Part shown: positions 15,865 through 18,980 of the stretch, in pieces | Position numbering within the stretch: the first letter of the stretch is position 1 | Layout: the number at the start of each line of letters is the position of its first letter | NCBI GenBank assembly: GCA_002471375.1 | Contig: DKPV01000054.1 | Span: forward strand, 9,459 to 28,438 | Length of the DNA: 18,980 bases | DNA from: Flavobacteriales bacterium UBA7325 | GTDB taxonomy: Bacteria > Bacteroidota > Bacteroidia > Flavobacteriales_D > Crocinitomicaceae | Reading direction: 5' to 3' | Notes under the pieces: generated by a model | Databases searched by the model: none | Told to the model about the DNA's origin: nothing | What the model saw: only the letters and a program-made list of their open reading frames with translations | Made by a program: the position numbers and the translations under genes

Positions 15865-16510
15865 GCTCAGATCTATATTCGAAAATAACCAGCATTCAAT
15901 ACTTCTTGGAAGTCTTTTGGTGCTACTTTTCGGACATCTAATTGTACCCAAAATACTTATAGCTGATTTTGTGCCGGTTTTCCTGATGCAAAATGTGGTC
16001 GTTAGTCTAATCATTTTCTCTGAAAAGAAAATGTGGACAATCACGCTGGCACTATTCTTATTGTTCTTGATTGTGCAGTTTTACCTTATTCCAGATCCAA
16101 AGGGTGAGATAAAATCTACTGTAGGATTTGCTTATATCATGTATTTTATTCTGATTTCAACAAAGGTATATCACAAAATATATGCTTCAAAAATAGTTGG
16201 TAGGGAGCTTATCTCGGCCGTTTTTTCGGGATTCATAATGCTGAGTACAATTGGAAGTTTTATTTTTCTATCGATAGAATTGTTTTCCCCTAATTCTTTT
16301 TCGAACCTGGGAGAAGGAGTTGTGAAATATCATAATATTCGATACTTCAGTTTTATTACTACGCTTACAATTGGATATGGGGATATTGTTCCGATCTCAA
16401 ATATTGCCAAAAACCTCACTGTCTTAATTGGCTTAGCAGGCAACTTTTATTCGGTCATTGTTACGGGGATTGTACTCGGGAAAGTTGTTAGTGAAAAAAG
16501 GAATGTTTGA
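15857..16510 (+). CDS. K+-channel-like membrane protein
   Basis: The 217-residue protein has about five or six hydrophobic segments (near 14-33, 35-53, 59-78, 90-105, 118-142 and 187-210). Between the last two lies a pore loop with the potassium selectivity filter TTLTIGYGD (filter residues 171-176). The ending is Ion_trans_2-like (VLIGLAGNFYSVIVTGIVLGKVV), with no RCK/TrkA-N regulatory domain. It should let K+ cross the inner membrane; what opens it is not evident. The start ATG lies inside the RND gene (8-base overlap), so the two are produced together. Such linkage of a K+ channel to an efflux pump is unusual and suggests that membrane potential or ion balance is adjusted when the pump works. 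Confidence 0.88.
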   Translation: MSKLRSIFENNQHSILLGSLLVLLFGHLIVPKILIADFVPVFLMQNVVVSLIIFSEKKMWTITLALFLLFLIVQFYLIPDPKGEIKSTVGFAYIMYFILISTKVYHKIYASKIVGRELISAVFSGFIMLSTIGSFIFLSIELFSPNSFSNLGEGVVKYHNIRYFSFITTLTIGYGDIVPISNIAKNLTVLIGLAGNFYSVIVTGIVLGKVVSEKRNV

Positions 16511-16548
16511 GTCAAACCGTTCTCTCTGAACAGGGGGCATAAAAAAGA

Positions 16549-17595
16549 ATGCTGATGTGTAAAAGAATGATGGTTCTACCGATGATAGTAATGTTCATCG
16601 CATGTGAAAGTAATCAAGAAGTGCAAGAACAAGAAGATGTCCCTCTCTTTAAAGTTGAACTAACAGGAAAAAGCCAGCTGGATAGTATTATTTTATATGA
16701 TAAGTCGAATGCCTGGGAAGTCATATCCACCTTGAGATTTTCACAAAGTGACATTGATTCTGACACACTGAAAATCGATCAGTCAAAAATTCTACAAATG
16801 TATACCTTTACTGAAGGTAAACAGGCGAGCTTTGGTGAATTTATCGCTTCAGATAAAAAGGCAATAACAATGCAGATAAATACAGATCACCCATTCGAAT
16901 CAAGGAGCTACATAGGAGAATATCGCGAAGCTAACAACTACTTATCCTTCATCAGTTTTCAACAGGATAAATTGTCCAAGAGTATTTTAGATGGACTGGA
17001 TACTGTAATACTTGAATCTTCAATCAATTTAGCTCAAAAAAGTATCCAACATCGTGCAGAAAAGGTCAGTAAGCCTGATTCAATTGTCGAATATAGTTCG
17101 GAGCAGTTCACTAAATTTACAGATATTTTAAGGGGAAAAAATAAAAAATATATTTACAAAAAAGAACTAATTGGCTCGAATGGATTAGCTTTCACACTGC
17201 GAGATGCAAGAGGCAAGTCGATCAATCTGTCCCTTTATAAGGGCAAGTATATTTACATTGATGTTTGGGCTACATGGTGCCAGCCGTGTAAAGAGGAATA
17301 TCCATTTCTCACAAAACTAGCAAAAGAATATTCAGAGGAAGATTTGGTTATTTTATCTATAAGCATTGACAAAGAATTTGATACTTGGACAAAGTACCTG
17401 AATAAAAATAAGCTAGACGGCGCGCATTTGTACACAGGGGCAGACAGTGAGTTTGTTCAATTTTATGATGTTGGGGCAATTCCCCGTTTCATTTTAATCG
17501 ATCGGGATGGGAAAGTTGTAAATTCTGATGAAATAAGACCTTCCAATTCGGAATTGAAGAATTACCTTGATAAATTAATTCAAAAAGAAAGATAG
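16549..17595 (+). CDS. TlpA/ResA-like thioredoxin lipoprotein
   Basis: This 348-residue protein has a short lipoprotein signal (lipobox FIAC, Cys19 counted from 16549). Residues of about 30-115 are a beta-rich DUF4369-like domain, then a helical stretch, then a thioredoxin fold from about 210. It has the active site WATWCQPCKEE (C244, C247), the strand VILSISIDKE and the cis-proline motif GAIPRFILID (P312). It is a membrane-anchored thiol:disulfide oxidoreductase in the periplasm. ATGs at 16549, 16555 and 16567 are all possible starts; each keeps a usable signal. It lies 38 bases after the channel gene and ends directly against the next gene, so it likely shares the efflux transcript. Confidence 0.88.
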   Translation: MLMCKRMMVLPMIVMFIACESNQEVQEQEDVPLFKVELTGKSQLDSIILYDKSNAWEVISTLRFSQSDIDSDTLKIDQSKILQMYTFTEGKQASFGEFIASDKKAITMQINTDHPFESRSYIGEYREANNYLSFISFQQDKLSKSILDGLDTVILESSINLAQKSIQHRAEKVSKPDSIVEYSSEQFTKFTDILRGKNKKYIYKKELIGSNGLAFTLRDARGKSINLSLYKGKYIYIDVWATWCQPCKEEYPFLTKLAKEYSEEDLVILSISIDKEFDTWTKYLNKNKLDGAHLYTGADSEFVQFYDVGAIPRFILIDRDGKVVNSDEIRPSNSELKNYLDKLIQKER

Positions 17596-18297
17596 ATGTA
17601 TAAACTAACAATTCAAATTTGGAGCGATGTGGTATGTCCATCGTGCTATATTGGGATGCGGCAATTAAAGTATGCTATTCAGAAACTTCAAGTTGAAGAT
17701 AAAGTAGAAATTGTTTTGAGAAGTTTTCAACTTGATCCCAACTTTCCGAAGGGAAAATCCATGAGTTCATTGAAACATTTAGCAGAGGTAAAAGGTTATG
17801 GCGAATTCGCTGTAAAACAGATGTGTGATCGACTTGACCCTGTAGGGAAATCCTTGGGAATTAATTTTCAATTTGAAGAAATATTGATTTACAATACATG
17901 TGACGCCCATAGACTATTGCACTGGGCAAAAACGATGGAAAAATCTTTTGAGCTAGAGGAGGCTTTATTCGATGCTTACTTTTGTCGGGGAAATGATCTT
18001 TCAGTGAAGAAAAATATCTTGGATCTTTGTCAAAAAATCGGACTTGATTCAAACTCGGCCAAAGAAGTTCTCGAAAGTAATGACTTTAGCGATAAGGTAA
18101 TTCAGGATATTGAACTATCTAAGAAGATAGGTGTTCGGGGAGTCCCTCATTTCCTGATTGGAAATAACACGATCTTTTCAGGTTATCGGAGCGAGGGAGA
18201 GTTGGAAACAATTATTTCGAATGCACTCAATGAAGTAGAAAAGGACGAGGATACTACTGACGGGAACTCTTGTTCCATCGAAGGAATTTGTGATTAA
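17596..18297 (+). CDS. FrnE-like DsbA-family oxidoreductase
   Basis: The 233-residue cytoplasmic protein (no signal peptide) starts with IQIWSDVVCPSCYIG, the DsbA/FrnE active-site region. The centre is CPSC (C14, C17) where CPWC is common. The inserted helical domain carries YNTCDAHRLLHWA and DAYFCRGNDLS, as in FrnE proteins, and the cis-proline motif is GVRGVPHFLIG (P184). A short C-terminal tail holds two more Cys residues (C226, C232) that could form a resolving pair. FrnE-type proteins act as thiol isomerases or handle small thiol adducts under stress. The ATG directly abuts the upstream TlpA-like stop, so translation is coupled. It closes the co-directional block. Confidence 0.9.
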   Translation: MYKLTIQIWSDVVCPSCYIGMRQLKYAIQKLQVEDKVEIVLRSFQLDPNFPKGKSMSSLKHLAEVKGYGEFAVKQMCDRLDPVGKSLGINFQFEEILIYNTCDAHRLLHWAKTMEKSFELEEALFDAYFCRGNDLSVKKNILDLCQKIGLDSNSAKEVLESNDFSDKVIQDIELSKKIGVRGVPHFLIGNNTIFSGYRSEGELETIISNALNEVEKDEDTTDGNSCSIEGICD

Positions 18298-18303
18298 AAA
18301 ATC

Positions 18304-18334
18304 TTTGTAACATTGAAAATCCTACATATCTTTT
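18304..18334 (+). promoter_or_regulatory. Candidate Bacteroidetes promoter
   Basis: TTTG (18304-18307) is followed by exactly 19 bases and TATCTTTT (18327-18334), one base from TAnnTTTG. It would start a transcript near 18341 with a leader of about 19 bases to the ATG at 18360. Confidence 0.5.
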
Positions 18335-18359
18335 CATTGATTTAACAAACTATGACATT

Positions 18360-18485
18360 ATGAAAGCAACTTTCAAAATAGTTCTGTTCTCTGCCATCTC
18401 GATGCTTGTATTTTCTTGTAATCGAAAAGTTAAAATATATACATCTTTTGTAAATGTTGACTATCTTTTTGATCTGCAACTCTGA
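18360..18485 (+). pseudogene. Truncated lipoprotein, signal peptide only
   Basis: The frame encodes 41 residues: a clean lipoprotein signal (MKATFKIVLFSAISMLVFSC, lipobox VFSC with Cys20), then NRKVK, then residues with no relation to a lipoprotein before a TGA at 18483. From about 18428 the frame reads through the antisense of a different coding remnant (18430-18636, minus strand). A good promoter candidate precedes it. The most likely explanation is that a lipoprotein gene lost its body through a deletion or insertion. A genuine 21-residue mature lipopeptide is possible but less likely. Confidence 0.55.
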
Positions 18486-18636
18486 ACACTTCAAATTCAT
18501 ATCCATTCACCGTAGTTATATTCGTGCTCTTATTGATTTCATTGTCATATCCCTTAGCAAGCAACTCGTCGAATAACTCTGTAAATGTATCCGGAAGTGC
18601 ATCCTTTTCTTTACATATATCATTAATTTCACATTG
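18430..18636 (-). pseudogene. Headless minus-strand coding remnant
   Basis: Sixty-eight codons are open on the minus strand, from just after a TAA (18637-18639) to a TAA at 18430-18432. The reading includes CEINDICKEKDALPDTFTEL, LLAKGYDNEINKST and TVNGYEFEVFRVADQKDSQ, which has the composition of a real soluble protein. No ATG occurs until four residues from the end, so the N-terminus is missing. I do not recognise the family. Together with the truncated lipoprotein facing it, this marks a recombination scar at about 18428. Confidence 0.45.
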
Positions 18637-18658
18637 TTAGCTTAGTGTAACTTATATA

Positions 18659-18952
18659 ATGGACAAAAACGTCAACCTCTCACTTCAGGTAGTGCCGATA
18701 GATAGCACCAATTCCTATGAAATCATTGATTCGGCAATTCATTCTATCCAGAACTCAGGTGTTAAACATGAAGTGCAGCCTTTTGCAACTATCATGGAAG
18801 GCAAGCTCGAGGAGTTACTTAAGATAGTATTAGAGGCGAAGGATGCGTCACTACAAACTGGGGCAAATGAAATGATTCTCAATATTCAAATACATCTAAA
18901 AAAAGATTCAGATGTAGCCTTCGAGGACAAAACGGAGAAGTTCAAAACTTAA
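18659..18952 (+). CDS. MTH1187-family thiamine-binding protein
   Basis: The 97-residue protein is a full-length member of the MTH1187/YkoF-like family (Thiamine_BP, formerly DUF77). The sequence has LSLQVVPIDSTNSYEIIDSA, SGVKHEVQPFATIMEGKLEELL, then LNIQIHLKKDSD and EDKTEKF, which is the family pattern in order. These small ferredoxin-like-fold proteins assemble as tetramers and bind thiamine or a related compound. The role in cells is not well settled. No riboswitch is visible upstream. The start at 18659 is the only reasonable one, since the family begins a few residues before the first beta strand. Confidence 0.9.
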   Translation: MDKNVNLSLQVVPIDSTNSYEIIDSAIHSIQNSGVKHEVQPFATIMEGKLEELLKIVLEAKDASLQTGANEMILNIQIHLKKDSDVAFEDKTEKFKT

Positions 18953-18980
18953 ATTCCTCGCTGAATGCCAAAATGCATAG

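Noticed and set aside
18486..18658. Thiamine (TPP) riboswitch ahead of the thiamine-binding gene
   Set aside because: No CTGAGA-type or other TPP-aptamer core is visible on the plus strand; the stretch is mostly the antisense of a coding remnant.
1..18980. CRISPR arrays, tRNA or rRNA genes
   Set aside because: No regularly spaced repeats, tRNA-like cloverleaf or rRNA sequence was noticed anywhere in the window.

Overview
The window looks like a chromosomal segment of a Bacteroidetes bacterium, probably Flavobacteriia (Crocinitomicaceae or Fluviicola-like). The evidence is low-GC DNA, a PorP/SprF-type type IX secretion membrane protein, a secreted LamG protein with a T9SS-like C-terminal tail, DUF4476, DUF6607 and DUF2271 proteins, FISUMP-type coding debris, and promoter candidates of the TTG/TTTG-N18-20-TAnnTTTG class. 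The genus is inferred from the style of the proteins, not from a search.

Layout. (1) 44-931, minus strand: a PorP/SprF gene broken by one in-frame TAA, followed at 1046-1261 by a small unknown minus-strand ORF. (2) 1382-5645, plus strand: a tightly packed four-gene operon encoding DUF6607, an ankyrin-repeat protein, DUF2271 and a PepSY-TM/flavodoxin fusion. It lies behind a hairpin and an AT-rich dyad that resembles an iron-type operator. From memory this gene set belongs to iron or heme uptake in Bacteroidetes. The last gene ends right after its flavodoxin domain, where mobile-element debris begins. (3) 5642-6520: a mosaic of a 103-bp imperfect inverted repeat, the 5' end of an IS6-family element, a 147-bp copy of the PorP gene (145/147 identical) fused into the transposase reading frame, and the C-terminus of a FISUMP/DUF1566-like protein. 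(4) 6566-9099: two secreted-protein genes, a LamG protein with a T9SS-like tail and a DUF4476-TPR-DUF4476 protein. The LamG gene is bracketed by a repeated TAAACGTTATG motif. (5) 9346-18297: a long co-directional block. It has a TolC outer-membrane protein with an N-terminal periplasmic-binding-protein domain, an RND membrane-fusion lipoprotein, an RND pump and a K+-channel-like protein, each overlapping or almost abutting the next. After a 38-bp gap come a TlpA-like thioredoxin lipoprotein and a FrnE/DsbA-like oxidoreductase. (6) 18304-18952: a truncated lipoprotein start that collides with a headless minus-strand ORF, then an MTH1187-type thiamine-binding protein.

How the genes may work together. 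The 1.4-5.6 kb operon probably serves cell-envelope iron or heme reduction. The 9.3-16.5 kb block encodes all three parts of an envelope efflux pump, and the unusual part is the sensor- or binding-like domain fused to its outer-membrane channel. A K+ channel is translationally linked to the pump, and two thiol oxidoreductases follow it. That combination suggests, without proving it, a response to a thiol-reactive or redox-active toxic compound.
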